Origin: CALABS01 sp050260775
GTDB taxonomy: Bacteria; Pseudomonadota; Alphaproteobacteria; Rhodospirillales; Magnetospirillaceae
Assembly: GCA_050260775.1 (NCBI GenBank)
Contig: JBLNCP010000019.1
Location: 1 to 64,000, forward strand
Length of the DNA: 64,000 bases
Direction: 5' to 3'
Shown here: piece by piece, positions 7,820 to 17,441 of the stretch
How positions within the stretch are numbered: the stretch's first letter is position 1
Layout: every line of letters starts with the position of its first letter
Notes under the pieces: generated by a model
What the model was told of the DNA's origin: nothing
The model's input: the letters and a program-made list of their open reading frames with translations, nothing else
Databases searched by the model: none
Program-made: the position numbers and the translations under genes

Positions 7820-10000
7820 TCACTCGCCGGCGGGTCTGGCGGCCGGTTGCGATAGGTGGTCACGCAGCGAGGCGGCGCTGAGCGGCTTATGCAGGAGTTC
7901 GAACCCGCTACGCTTGGCCTCGGCAATCCGTTGGGGGGAGGTGTCCCCGGTCAGCAGGAAGCCGCGAACGCTACCGAGCGTCCGCTCCAGCTCGCGTAGC
8001 GCCGTGATGCCGTTGAGCTCGCCGCGCAGGCGGTAGTCGGCGACCACCACGTCGGGGTGCCGCCCGTCCAACAGGGGAAGGACGGCGTGATGATCGGCCC
8101 CGGTGACGACCTCGTATCCCCATTCCTGCAACTGCAGTTGCAATCCCGCGCGCACTTCCTCCTCGTCGTCGATCACCACTGCCAGGGAAGGTGACGGGGG
8201 TCGGGAAGCGGAGCGCACGGCCGACGGTTCCATCCGATGACCGGCGGCCCCGAGGGGGACCGTCACGAAAAAGCACGACCCGCGGCCCGGCTGGCTGTGG
8301 ACCTCAATGGGATGACCGAGCAGCCGGCTCAGGCGTTGGACGATCGACAAGCCCAACCCGAGGCCCTGGGAGCGATCGCGCTCGGGGTTGTGAAGCTGAT
8401 AGAATTCCTCGAAAATCGCCGCTTGCTGGTCCTTGGGGATGCCCACTCCCGTATCCGCGATGACGATGGCGGCGCTCTCGCCGCGGCGGCGGCATCCGAC
8501 CAGGACGCGGCCCGAAGCAGTGTATTTGATCGCGTTTTCGATCAGGTTGCGCAGGATCCGTTCCAACAGCGCGGGATCGGTGCGGAGCCACACGGAGGTG
8601 GGCACCACCTTCAACTCCAGGCCCTTATCACGGGCCTTCAGCCGGTATTCGGACGCCAGTTCCTCCAACAGCGGGCCGGCAGGAGCATCGGCCACGGCCG
8701 GCACGATGATGCCGGCGTCGATGCGGGAGACATCGAGCAACCCGTCGAGCAGGGACTTCAGGGACATCGCCGCCCGTTCGAGGTGCCGGACCACCGTGGC
8801 CGCCGGCTGGCCTGCCAGCTGCTGCTCAAGCACCGAGGTGAACATCATCATCGACTGTACCGGCTGACGCATGTCGTGGCTGGCGGAAGCCAGGAACTTG
8901 CTTTTGGACAGATTGGCGCGCTCGGCCTCATGCTTGGCCTCCAACATTTCCTGTCCACGCCTACGCAACAAGACATGCGCCTCGGTCAGGGCCGCGCCCA
9001 ACTCCGCCAGTTCGCGAACTCCCGTCCGCACGGGTGCCGGTTCTTGTCCCCGACCCAAGGCTGCCGCGGCGTCCAACGCCTCACCCATCTGATGGCAGAA
9101 GCGCCGGGCCATGATGAGTGCGACCATGGCCCCGATGGCCAGTGACCCGGCTCCGCCCAATGCCACGATGGTGCGCAGGCGGCGCCCCGGCGCTTCGAGA
9201 ACCGCATGAGGCACACCGATGGCCACCGCCCAGCCGGACAGGGGGACCCTTTGAAAGGCGGCCTTCACGGGCTGCCCGTCCTTGGTAACCACGTCGACGA
9301 AACCGCTGTCGGCGTGGGACAGCGCCTCCAGCAGCGGCGGCGCCGCTGACTGACCGAGGAATTGGGGGGAGCGTGAGCGGGCGATGATGTTGCCTTTGCG
9401 GTCGACGATCACCGTGCTCCACTCGGGCGGCAGCTTTTGCTCGGCGAGGATCTCGATCAACGTTGCCGGCCGGACACCCAAGCGGAGGTCGTACACGACC
9501 GAGCCCGCGCGCATGATCGGCACATGCATGATGGTCAGCGGGTCCCGCGTCACCGTGCCCCACAGCAAATCGGACACCTGCGGTTTGCCGGTGGTGAAGA
9601 CCTCGGGAGCCACGTCGTCGGCTCCGACGTCGGCAAGCTTCTCGCCAAATCGGCGACGGGTAACGAAGAGGATATGGCCCTGACGGTCCGACAAGGCGAT
9701 TGACGTGCCGATCGATTGACGGGCGAGGAGCCTTTGTGCGTGGGCATAAAGCCCGGCCAGGTCGTCGTGCTGTGCCTCGTTCGATTCCGCGAGCGCGGTC
9801 AAAGCTGCGAACGACGCCTGCATCTGCCGCTCGACGGCGATGTTGAGGGCCTCGGTGCGTTGGCGCACCTGTTCCATCGTCGCGTTGCGCTGGGCCGTGG
9901 ACAACTGCTCGGCCACGATGGAGGCAAAGAGTGTGATCGGCAGGATTGCCGCGACGATCAGCCCGAGAAGCCAAGAGCGGAGGGGGAGCCCTTTGCGCAT
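7820..10000 (-). CDS. Hybrid histidine kinase with periplasmic sensor and C-terminal receiver
   Basis: A 726-residue membrane sensor. A transmembrane segment lies at about residues 9-30, a dCache/PDC-like extracytoplasmic domain at about 35-275 and a second membrane segment at about 275-298. The HisKA phospho-site is in LASASHDMRQPVQSMM, and the HATPase boxes are NLIENAIKYT, DTGVGIP and GLGLGLSIV. The C-terminal receiver has VVIDDEEEV, the acceptor in VVVADYRL and the Lys in LLHKPL. The HDMRQP H-box defines a common alphaproteobacterial hybrid-kinase family. No cognate regulator with an output domain is adjacent. The ligand is unknown. Confidence 0.9.
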   Translation of the reverse strand: MRKGLPLRSWLLGLIVAAILPITLFASIVAEQLSTAQRNATMEQVRQRTEALNIAVERQMQASFAALTALAESNEAQHDDLAGLYAHAQRLLARQSIGTSIALSDRQGHILFVTRRRFGEKLADVGADDVAPEVFTTGKPQVSDLLWGTVTRDPLTIMHVPIMRAGSVVYDLRLGVRPATLIEILAEQKLPPEWSTVIVDRKGNIIARSRSPQFLGQSAAPPLLEALSHADSGFVDVVTKDGQPVKAAFQRVPLSGWAVAIGVPHAVLEAPGRRLRTIVALGGAGSLAIGAMVALIMARRFCHQMGEALDAAAALGRGQEPAPVRTGVRELAELGAALTEAHVLLRRRGQEMLEAKHEAERANLSKSKFLASASHDMRQPVQSMMMFTSVLEQQLAGQPAATVVRHLERAAMSLKSLLDGLLDVSRIDAGIIVPAVADAPAGPLLEELASEYRLKARDKGLELKVVPTSVWLRTDPALLERILRNLIENAIKYTASGRVLVGCRRRGESAAIVIADTGVGIPKDQQAAIFEEFYQLHNPERDRSQGLGLGLSIVQRLSRLLGHPIEVHSQPGRGSCFFVTVPLGAAGHRMEPSAVRSASRPPSPSLAVVIDDEEEVRAGLQLQLQEWGYEVVTGADHHAVLPLLDGRHPDVVVADYRLRGELNGITALRELERTLGSVRGFLLTGDTSPQRIAEAKRSGFELLHKPLSAASLRDHLSQPAARPAGE

Positions 10001-10124
10001 TTGCCGACATCGGATGGGGGTCTAGGCCCCTTTTACATTGGCTCGTTGGCTGGAAATGGGCTCCCCTAATCGCCTGCGTATTACTAATGATCCCACCCTT
10101 CCAGGTGACGACCGGGGGCGGCGG

Positions 10125-10742
10125 TCAGTGGCCGTAAGGGCTGTAATTGTAATTGGGGTTGTAGATGGTCGGCGCCGCCGTGCCTCTGCTGTAGTCCCAG
10201 CCGCTGTTGTAGGGATTGCTGTAGGGGTTGTAGGGCGGGGCGGCCTGGCTCGCGCCGGTGTCGGGTGCCGGCCGGGGCTTGCGGTTGTTGGGGGGAGCCG
10301 CATTCCGCTGGGCAGGCGGCTGCCGTGGATGGGGGCAATGGATGTACCGCCCCTCGACGGCGCAGCCGGCCTTGACCTGCGCCTCGGTCAAGCCGTCGCG
10401 GTTGACGGGCGGAGCGCCGGGGTGGGGGCAGCTGATGGTGCGGCCTTCGGCGACGCAGCCCTGGCGGACCTGCGCCTCGGTGAGGCCGTCGCGGTTGACG
10501 GGCGGAGCGCCGGGGTGGGGGCAGCTGATGGTGCGGCCTTCGGCGACGCAGCCTTGGCGGACCTGCGCCTCGGTCAGGCCGTCGCGGTTGACGGGCTGGG
10601 CACCGGGGCGAGGGCACCAGACGGTGCGGCCGTCGGTTTTGCAGCCGGGCGGCACCTGCTGGGCGATGGCGTCGGTGGCAAGTGCCATCACCCCAGTTGC
10701 GGCCGCCACGGCGACCAGTAACGCCAAGACCTTACCCGCCAT
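10125..10742 (-). CDS. Secreted Cys-rich tandem-repeat protein
   Basis: A 205-residue protein with a signal peptide (AVAAATGVMALATDAIAQ, probable cleavage after AIA-Q). Four tandem copies of a roughly 31-residue unit follow, each of the form GC.xxGRxxxCPHPGAPPVNRDGLTEAQV with two cysteines. The tail is rich in Pro, Asn and Tyr (NPYSNPYNSGW, YNPNYNYSPYGH). Units 2 and 3 are almost identical in DNA as well as protein, which points to recent duplication. I recognise no family. Paired cysteines suggest disulfides or metal binding in the periplasm or at the surface; that is inference. Confidence 0.75.
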   Translation of the reverse strand: MAGKVLALLVAVAAATGVMALATDAIAQQVPPGCKTDGRTVWCPRPGAQPVNRDGLTEAQVRQGCVAEGRTISCPHPGAPPVNRDGLTEAQVRQGCVAEGRTISCPHPGAPPVNRDGLTEAQVKAGCAVEGRYIHCPHPRQPPAQRNAAPPNNRKPRPAPDTGASQAAPPYNPYSNPYNSGWDYSRGTAAPTIYNPNYNYSPYGH

Positions 10743-10844
10743 GATCTCCCCCTCCGTCCACCCTGCGGCTGCTTGTGCCCCAGAATAGCCCCGAGGTTGA
10801 GAGGCATCAATTCACATCCGGAGGCGTGTATTTAATTATCAGGA

Positions 10845-12050
10845 CTAAATGACGCCCGCCGCCTTCAACCCGGCCACCTCGGTGGCCGACAGCCCCAGCA
10901 GGCCGCGGTAGATGCGGTCGTTGGCCTCGCCGAGCCTCGGTCCCAGGTGGTCGATGCGGCCCGGCGTGGCGGACAGCCTCGGCAGCACGTTGGGCACCAC
11001 CATGGGGCCCAGGCCCTCGACGTCGACCGGGACGATGGTCTGGCGGGCCTTGAACTGCGGGTCCTCGAAGATGTCCTCGATGGTGTTGAGGACCGAGACG
11101 GGGACGTCGAATTCCAGGCAGAGGGCGATCACCTCATGGGCCTTGCGGGCGCCGCACCACACGCTGACCAGGCCGTCCACCTGCTCGCGGTCCCTGAGGC
11201 GGTTGGCCAGCGGGCCCCACTTGTCGTGGGCGGCCAGCTCGGGCTTGCCCATGGCGCGGCACAAATGCTCGAACATGCGATCGGTGGTGCAGGCCAGCGC
11301 GATCCACTTGCCGTCGCCCGAGCGGAAATGGCCGTGCGGGCAGGCGTTGACGGTGCCGGCACCCTCGCGCTCGCGCACCTTGCCGAACATGGCGTAGGCG
11401 GGCGCCAGCTCGTCCAGTACCCGGAAGATCGATTCATAGAGGGCGAGGTCGATGACCTGGCCCTCGCCGGTGGCGTCGCGGTGCCTAAGCGCCAGCAGTA
11501 CGCCGATGGCGCCGTAGAGCCCCGACAGGTAATCGGCCAGCGAGGTCGAGCCCGGGGTCACCGGGATGCCGCCCGGCATGCCGGCCAGATAGGACAGGCC
11601 GCCGAAGGCGTGGGCGATGCGGGCGAAGCTGGCGCGCTCGGCATAGGGGCCGGTCTGGCCGTAGCCGGAGATGCGCAGCATGATCAGGCGGGGATTGAGG
11701 GCGCGCAGGTCGTCCCAGCCCAGGCCCCACTTCTCCAAGGTGCCGGGGCGGAAATTCTCGCACAGCACGTCGGCCTGGGCGACCAGGCGCTTGAGGATTG
11801 CCTGGCCCTCGGGGCGGTGAAGGTCGAGCGTCACCGAATCCTTGTTGCGCGCCTCGGACAGCCACATGCAGGTGTCGCCGTCGCGCTCGGTCGGACTGCC
11901 GAACTCGCGCAGGCCGTCGCCGGTGGGCTGCTCGACCTTGATCACCTCGGCGCCGAATTCGCCCAGGACGGTGGCGCAATAGGGGGCGGCGATGAAGGTG
12001 GCAATATCCAGGACCCGAATACCTGCGAGCGGCAGCGGACGGTCAGTCAT
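10845..12050 (-). CDS. Family III CoA-transferase (CaiB/BaiF type)
   Basis: A 401-residue class III CoA-transferase. It begins with PLAGIRVLDIATFIAAPYCATVLGEFGAEVIKVE, contains CENFRPGTLEKWGLGWDDL and the catalytic Asp region TSLADYLSGLYGAIGVLLAL, and ends in the usual LGEANDRIYRGLLGLSATEV. Enzymes of this fold move CoA between an acyl-CoA donor and a carboxylic acid; formyl-, carnitine- and mesaconyl-CoA transferases are known examples. The substrate cannot be read from sequence. It follows the YdcF-like gene by four bases on the same strand, so the two are probably co-transcribed. Confidence 0.88.
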   Translation of the reverse strand: MTDRPLPLAGIRVLDIATFIAAPYCATVLGEFGAEVIKVEQPTGDGLREFGSPTERDGDTCMWLSEARNKDSVTLDLHRPEGQAILKRLVAQADVLCENFRPGTLEKWGLGWDDLRALNPRLIMLRISGYGQTGPYAERASFARIAHAFGGLSYLAGMPGGIPVTPGSTSLADYLSGLYGAIGVLLALRHRDATGEGQVIDLALYESIFRVLDELAPAYAMFGKVREREGAGTVNACPHGHFRSGDGKWIALACTTDRMFEHLCRAMGKPELAAHDKWGPLANRLRDREQVDGLVSVWCGARKAHEVIALCLEFDVPVSVLNTIEDIFEDPQFKARQTIVPVDVEGLGPMVVPNVLPRLSATPGRIDHLGPRLGEANDRIYRGLLGLSATEVAGLKAAGVI

Positions 12051-12054
12051 GGCA

Positions 12055-12603
12055 CTAACCTTTCAGAAAAATTCTCCTTTCAACTCTTAGCACCGTCCAG
12101 GGAAGAGCGCTCGCCTCCCTCAGGTAGGCGAGCCACCACTCTTTCCCGCGCCGTTCGGGCAGGGCCGCCACCGCCCCCGCCGGCTTGAGTCCGTGGCGAC
12201 GGAACACGTAGAGGGCACGCGGCAGGTGGTAGGCGTCGGTGACCAGGGCGATGCGGCCCCAGCCGCAGCGGGCGGCGATGGCGGCGGAATAGAGGGCGTT
12301 CTCGATGGTGTTGCGGGCCCGGTCCTCGACCTGCACCGCCTCGGGGGCGACGCCCGCGGCCAGCGCCAGCTCGCGCATGATCCAGGCCTCAGGCGTCCGG
12401 TGCCGCACCGCGCCGCCGCTCATCAGCAGGCAGCCGGCGCGGCCCTGGCGCAGCAGGTCAATCCCCGCCCGCACCCGCCGCTCCATGGCCGGCGACGGCG
12501 AGCCGTCGGGCCGCGCCGAGGCCCCGAGCACGATGGCGGCGTCGAAGGCGGCCGCACCGGTGGCCGGTGCGATGGGGTGGGGGTCGACAGGACGGGCAAT
12601 CAT
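12055..12603 (-). CDS. YdcF/ElyC-like DUF218 protein
   Basis: A 182-residue DUF218 domain. The family signatures are DAAIVLGASARPDGSPSPAMERRVRAGIDLL, LLMSGGAVRHRTPEAWIMRELA, VEDRARNTIENALYSA and ALVTDAYHLPRAL. E. coli relatives (SanA, ElyC/YcbC, YdcF) are linked to envelope integrity and peptidoglycan precursor metabolism. No clear transmembrane segment or signal peptide is visible, so a cytoplasmic form is likely. It is divergent from the methyltransferase at 12.6 kb (35-base gap) and immediately upstream of the CoA-transferase. Confidence 0.8.
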   Translation of the reverse strand: MIARPVDPHPIAPATGAAAFDAAIVLGASARPDGSPSPAMERRVRAGIDLLRQGRAGCLLMSGGAVRHRTPEAWIMRELALAAGVAPEAVQVEDRARNTIENALYSAAIAARCGWGRIALVTDAYHLPRALYVFRRHGLKPAGAVAALPERRGKEWWLAYLREASALPWTVLRVERRIFLKG

Positions 12604-12638
12604 CCTATAAGCAAATCCATATGCATCAGGAGGAAGCC

Positions 12639-13313
12639 ATGGACCGACGCCGCAACACCGACGTGATCGTGGAGACCATAGCCTTTGCCGGCAAGCGCGT
12701 CATCGACGTCGGCTGCGGCGACGGCCATCTCGTCCGCCACATGACCCGGGCGGGCGCCCACGTGCTGGGGGTCGAGTGCAGCGCCCGCCAATTGGCCAAG
12801 GCGCGGGCGGCCGAGACGGTGGCCGACGAGGAGATCGTCGAGGGCGTCGGACAGGCGCTGCCCGCCGCGGACGCCTCCGCCGACGTGGTGGTGTTCTTCA
12901 ACTCGCTGCACCACGTGCCGGCCGAGTTCATGGCCCAGTCGCTGTCCGAGGCCGCCCGCGTGCTCAAGCCCGGCGGGCTGCTCTATATCTCCGAGCCGCT
13001 GGCCGAGGGAGTGTTCTACCAGACCTGCCGCCCCATCGACGACGAGGCCACCGTGCGGGCCCAGGCCTACGCCGCCCTCACCGCGGCGCCCGAGTTCGAA
13101 ATGGCGCAGGAATTCACCTACGTTCACACCGTGCAGATGCGCTCCTACGAGGCCTTCCGCGACCGCATCATCTCGGCCAACGACGAGCGCGAGGCCCGTT
13201 TCGCCGCCAGGGACGCGGAAATGAGGGCGCTGTTTGCCGCCAACGCCACGCCGAGCGAGGACGGCTTCGCCTTCGACCAGCCCATGCGCGTGAACCTTTT
13301 GCGCAAGAGGTGA
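12639..13313 (+). CDS. Class I SAM-dependent methyltransferase
   Basis: A 224-residue methyltransferase with the SAM-binding GxGxG strand in KRVIDVGCGDGHLVRHM, the acidic strand end in HVLGVECS, and post-motifs VVVFFNSLHHVP and VLKPGGLLYISEPL. The substrate is unknown; the fold resembles small-molecule and quinone methyltransferases. The start was chosen from a strong AGGAGG six bases before the ATG of MDRRRNTDV. A Met six codons earlier overlaps that ribosome-binding site and is unlikely. Confidence 0.82.
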   Translation: MDRRRNTDVIVETIAFAGKRVIDVGCGDGHLVRHMTRAGAHVLGVECSARQLAKARAAETVADEEIVEGVGQALPAADASADVVVFFNSLHHVPAEFMAQSLSEAARVLKPGGLLYISEPLAEGVFYQTCRPIDDEATVRAQAYAALTAAPEFEMAQEFTYVHTVQMRSYEAFRDRIISANDEREARFAARDAEMRALFAANATPSEDGFAFDQPMRVNLLRKR

Positions 13314-13386
13314 CACCCTTTCGTCACACCGCTCCTCGCCGCAGTTTCCCTAGACTTTCTCCATCGAACAGGGAAGGAGAGGACCG

Positions 13387-13530
13387 ATGGCGGAGGTGGC
13401 TTTCGAGGACGTGCGGCGGATCGTTCTGGGCGTGCTGTTCGTGGTGGCGTTCGGATGGATGGGGGCCCAGATCCTGCCCGGCCAGCCCGAGCCCCAGCAG
13501 ATGGCGGTGACGGTCAGCGCGGCAGGCTGA
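13387..13530 (+). CDS. Predicted 47-residue single-pass membrane peptide
   Basis: A short open frame encoding 47 residues: a charged N-terminus (MAEVAFEDVRR), one hydrophobic span (IVLGVLFVVAFGWMGAQIL) and a Pro/Gln-rich tail. An AGGAGAGGACC Shine-Dalgarno precedes the ATG. Its last 17 bases overlap the end of the convergent hupT gene. There is no recognisable family. It looks real because of the ribosome-binding site and clean transmembrane segment, but it rests on this evidence alone. Confidence 0.5.
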   Translation: MAEVAFEDVRRIVLGVLFVVAFGWMGAQILPGQPEPQQMAVTVSAAG

Positions 13531-14800
13531 CGCGGAAGAGGGCGCCGCCGGCCTCGCGGTTGGCGGCCTCCAGGGTGCCGCCGTGATCGCGTACGATGCC
13601 GTAGCTGATCCACAGCCCCAGGCCGGTGCCCTGGCCCACCGGCTTGGTGGTGAAGAAGGGGTCGAACACCTTCAGAAGGTTGGCTTCGGGGATGCCCGGT
13701 CCGTTGTCGGCGATCTCGACGATTGCCTGCCCGCCCTCGATCCGGCCCTTGACGGCCACCAGCGGATCGGCGGCGGCTTCCACCGCATCCAGGGCGTTTT
13801 CCATCAGGTTGACCATGACCTGATGCAGTGAGCCGGGATGACCGCGCACCGTCATGGTCTCCGGCAGGTCGACGGTGAGGCGGGGCGGCGTCTTGCGGCC
13901 CTTGCCGCCCCACTGTACCGCCTTGGCGACGATATCGGCGAGGTCGACCGGCTCGGGCGGGCCGGAATTGGGAAACGAGAGGCGTTTCAGCGCCTTGACG
14001 ATGTCGGCGACCCGCTGCGAGCCCTCGGCGGTGCCCTCGATCAGCGCCGGCAGGTCGTCCATCAGGGCGTCGATGCGCAAGGAGGCGCGCAGCGTCTCGC
14101 GCTCGCTCTCCCCGGCGCCGGCGTGGATGGCGGCGAGATAGGTGGAGATGCGGTCGCGGTATTTGGCCAGCGCGTGGACGTTGCCGACGATGAAGCTGAT
14201 CGGGTTGTTGAGCTCGTGGGCGACGCCGGCGATCAGGCGGCCGAGCGAGGCCATCTTCTCCTGCTGAACCAGCTGGGCCTGGGCCCGCTTCAGCGCCTCG
14301 TAGGCGCGGCGGAGCTCGCCCACCGGGCGGCCGGTCAGCACGACGCCGGCCGGCAGGGCGCGGTGGTCGAAGCGGGTCGAGCAGCTGAGGGCCACGGGGT
14401 CGGTGGCGCCGCCGCCTTGCGCCTTGAACCGCACCTCGCGGTCGCCGCCGCCCGCCTCGATCCAGTGGCACAGCATGCCGACGTCCTCGGCCAGGAAGTC
14501 GCCGATCGGCCGGCCGACCAGATCGGCCTCGGCGAAATCGGTCAGGCGCAGGAACGCGATGTTGGCCTGCTGGATGATCCCCCTCTGGTCGCACACCAGC
14601 AGGATGTCCGAGACCGAGGACAGCACCGAGGTGATGAACCGCTGCGCCTCCTCCAGCGCGGCATTCTTCTCCTCCAGCTCGATCTCGTACTGGATGAGGT
14701 CCGAGTAGACCTCCTCCATCTTGTGGATCACCTCGATCCACGCGGTCTCCTGGGCAAGCGCCAGATCGGGGGCGGCGAGGTCGGGGGGCTCGGTGGTCAT
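13514..14800 (-). CDS. hupT: HupT-like PAS sensor histidine kinase of the hydrogenase system
   Basis: A 428-residue soluble kinase. It has an N-terminal coiled-coil (EVYSDLIQYEIELEEKNAALEEAQ), a PAS domain at about residues 60-180, the H-box GRLIAGVAHELNNPISFI, then NLMENALDAVE, DNGPGIP and GTGLGLWISYGIV. This layout, with no transmembrane segment, matches HupT/HoxJ, the kinase that pairs with the H2-sensing HupUV and phosphorylates HupR/HoxA. In Rhodobacter and Ralstonia it is active without H2 and lowers hydrogenase expression. The partner hupR lies 180 bases upstream on the same strand, with repeat cluster B between them. hupUV is about 26 kb away in this window. Confidence 0.87.
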   Translation of the reverse strand: MTTEPPDLAAPDLALAQETAWIEVIHKMEEVYSDLIQYEIELEEKNAALEEAQRFITSVLSSVSDILLVCDQRGIIQQANIAFLRLTDFAEADLVGRPIGDFLAEDVGMLCHWIEAGGGDREVRFKAQGGGATDPVALSCSTRFDHRALPAGVVLTGRPVGELRRAYEALKRAQAQLVQQEKMASLGRLIAGVAHELNNPISFIVGNVHALAKYRDRISTYLAAIHAGAGESERETLRASLRIDALMDDLPALIEGTAEGSQRVADIVKALKRLSFPNSGPPEPVDLADIVAKAVQWGGKGRKTPPRLTVDLPETMTVRGHPGSLHQVMVNLMENALDAVEAAADPLVAVKGRIEGGQAIVEIADNGPGIPEANLLKVFDPFFTTKPVGQGTGLGLWISYGIVRDHGGTLEAANREAGGALFRVSLPR

Positions 14801-14805
14801 CTCAT

Positions 14806-14970
14806 CCGATCCCCATGGATTGCCGGGTCAAGCCCGGCAAGGACGGACAAAGGGGCGCCGGCCTCCTTAGGGGCAGGCCTCCACCCCGGCCCTCCCCCAC
14901 GCTGCGCGCGGGGGAGGGAGGGCAAAGGCTCCCTCCCTCGGCATAGCCGGGGGAGGGCTGGGGTGGGGGC
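14806..14970. repeat. GC hairpin repeats, cluster B (inverted pair)
   Basis: Two units of the dispersed hairpin repeat face each other between hupR and hupT. One reads CCACCCCGGCCCTCCCCC, loop GCTGCGCGC, then G-rich. The other begins CCCTCCCTCGGC and ends in a GGCTGGGGTGGGGG tail. An unrelated small palindrome (TTGCCGGGTCAAGCCCGGCAA) lies at about 14816-14836. Confidence 0.75.
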
Positions 14971-14980
14971 AAATGGCCGC

Positions 14981-16414
<1,434 letters not shown>

Positions 16415-16430
16415 CGCGTTCCTCGGGAAT

Positions 16431-16455
16431 TGACCGGAAGAGGCATTGTGGTCAG
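16431..16455. repeat. Direct repeat, left copy (hupR leader)
   Basis: A 25-base sequence beginning TGACCGGAAG and ending TTGTGGTCAG, just upstream of hupR. It recurs with one mismatch at 17366-17390 in the same orientation. Weaker similarity extends some 10-15 bases on either side. The two copies bracket the methyltransferase gene at 16.5-17.3 kb. Confidence 0.8.
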
Positions 16456-16554
16456 ACCAGGGGGAGGGGTCAAGACCTCGTCCCGTGCTCACGGGCAGTG
16501 ACAGTCACGCCAACCTGGGGTAGATTGTGCCCGCATTAGTGGCGGAGCATTTCG

Positions 16555-17349
16555 ATGGGTTTCCCCTATTATCATATTTATTTTCCGATGATTGATGCGT
16601 GGCGCGGGTTCTTGCTTGGGACGAGGAACATTCAGAAGAAACTTCGGGCATTCCTCGACGAGCAGAATCGGCAGTGGCCGAAGGAAAAGCGTTATTGCCG
16701 TGGTTATTTTTACCAGGGCCTCGAGGAGCTTGGGATCACCGGTGCCAAGCCCACCGGCTTCCGGTTCAAGCAATATGAGGTCGATGATCTGTTGAAGGGC
16801 GCCGATGTCCTCGACATCGGCAGCAATTGTGGCTTTGTTTCTATCTATTGCGCCAAATCGGCTTCTCGTGTTCTTGGAATCGAGCTGAATCCATTTCTCA
16901 ATAAAATCGCAAGGGAAGCGGCGTCGTTCCTTGGGGTGAGCAATGTCGAATTCTCCGAGGCCGACTTCGTCCAAACTGAATTGGACCGAAAGTTTGACGT
17001 CATTCTCTCTTTTTCCAACCATCACACGATCGACGGCAATCTTGGCGTCAGTTTTGACCGCTACATCGAGAAGATCGTTAATCTTCTAAAGCCTGGGGGC
17101 TATCTCCTGTTCGAGAGCCACGACGTTTTCGGTCCCGGAAAAGGTCGTCCGGGAGACGATGGCGACATGGACAAAAAGGTCGCCATACTGAACAAGTTCT
17201 TTGATATCGAGCGGTACAAGATGGTTCGGTGCTACCTCGGCCATGGGTGGGGCGACATCGATAAACTATTTATCGTGGCCCGACTTTCACAGAACCCCAA
17301 GCCGACTTCGTTTTCGCTTGAGACCGCCCGGAAGAAGTACGAGTACTGA
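16555..17349 (+). CDS. SAM-dependent methyltransferase on an inserted, AT-richer segment
   Basis: A 264-residue methyltransferase with SAM motif ADVLDIGSNCGFVSIYCAK, acidic strand SRVLGIELN, the motif IV-like VILSFSNHHTI and LLKPGGYLLFESHDVFG. The substrate is unknown. Codons and base composition are clearly more AT-rich than in all neighbours (TTT, AAA and ATT codons are common here and rare elsewhere). The gene is opposite in strand to hupR and to the lipoprotein gene and lies between the two copies of a 25-base direct repeat. This suggests horizontal acquisition. FkbM-like or glycan-methylating roles are possible but unsupported. Confidence 0.78.
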   Translation: MGFPYYHIYFPMIDAWRGFLLGTRNIQKKLRAFLDEQNRQWPKEKRYCRGYFYQGLEELGITGAKPTGFRFKQYEVDDLLKGADVLDIGSNCGFVSIYCAKSASRVLGIELNPFLNKIAREAASFLGVSNVEFSEADFVQTELDRKFDVILSFSNHHTIDGNLGVSFDRYIEKIVNLLKPGGYLLFESHDVFGPGKGRPGDDGDMDKKVAILNKFFDIERYKMVRCYLGHGWGDIDKLFIVARLSQNPKPTSFSLETARKKYEY

Positions 17350-17365
17350 CCGCGCGTCTCGGGGG

Positions 17366-17390
17366 TGACCGGAAGGGGCATTGTGGTCAG
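17366..17390. repeat. Direct repeat, right copy
   Basis: The second copy of the hupR-leader sequence (TGACCGGAAG...TTGTGGTCAG), 24 of 25 bases identical to 16431-16455 and followed by a similar GGGG-rich stretch ending in CAAG. It lies between the methyltransferase stop and the end of the lipoprotein gene. Confidence 0.8.
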
Positions 17391-17441
17391 CCCGGGGCGG
17401 GGGCAAGGCGTCCTGCCAGCGTCCCTCCCCGGGCTGTCACA

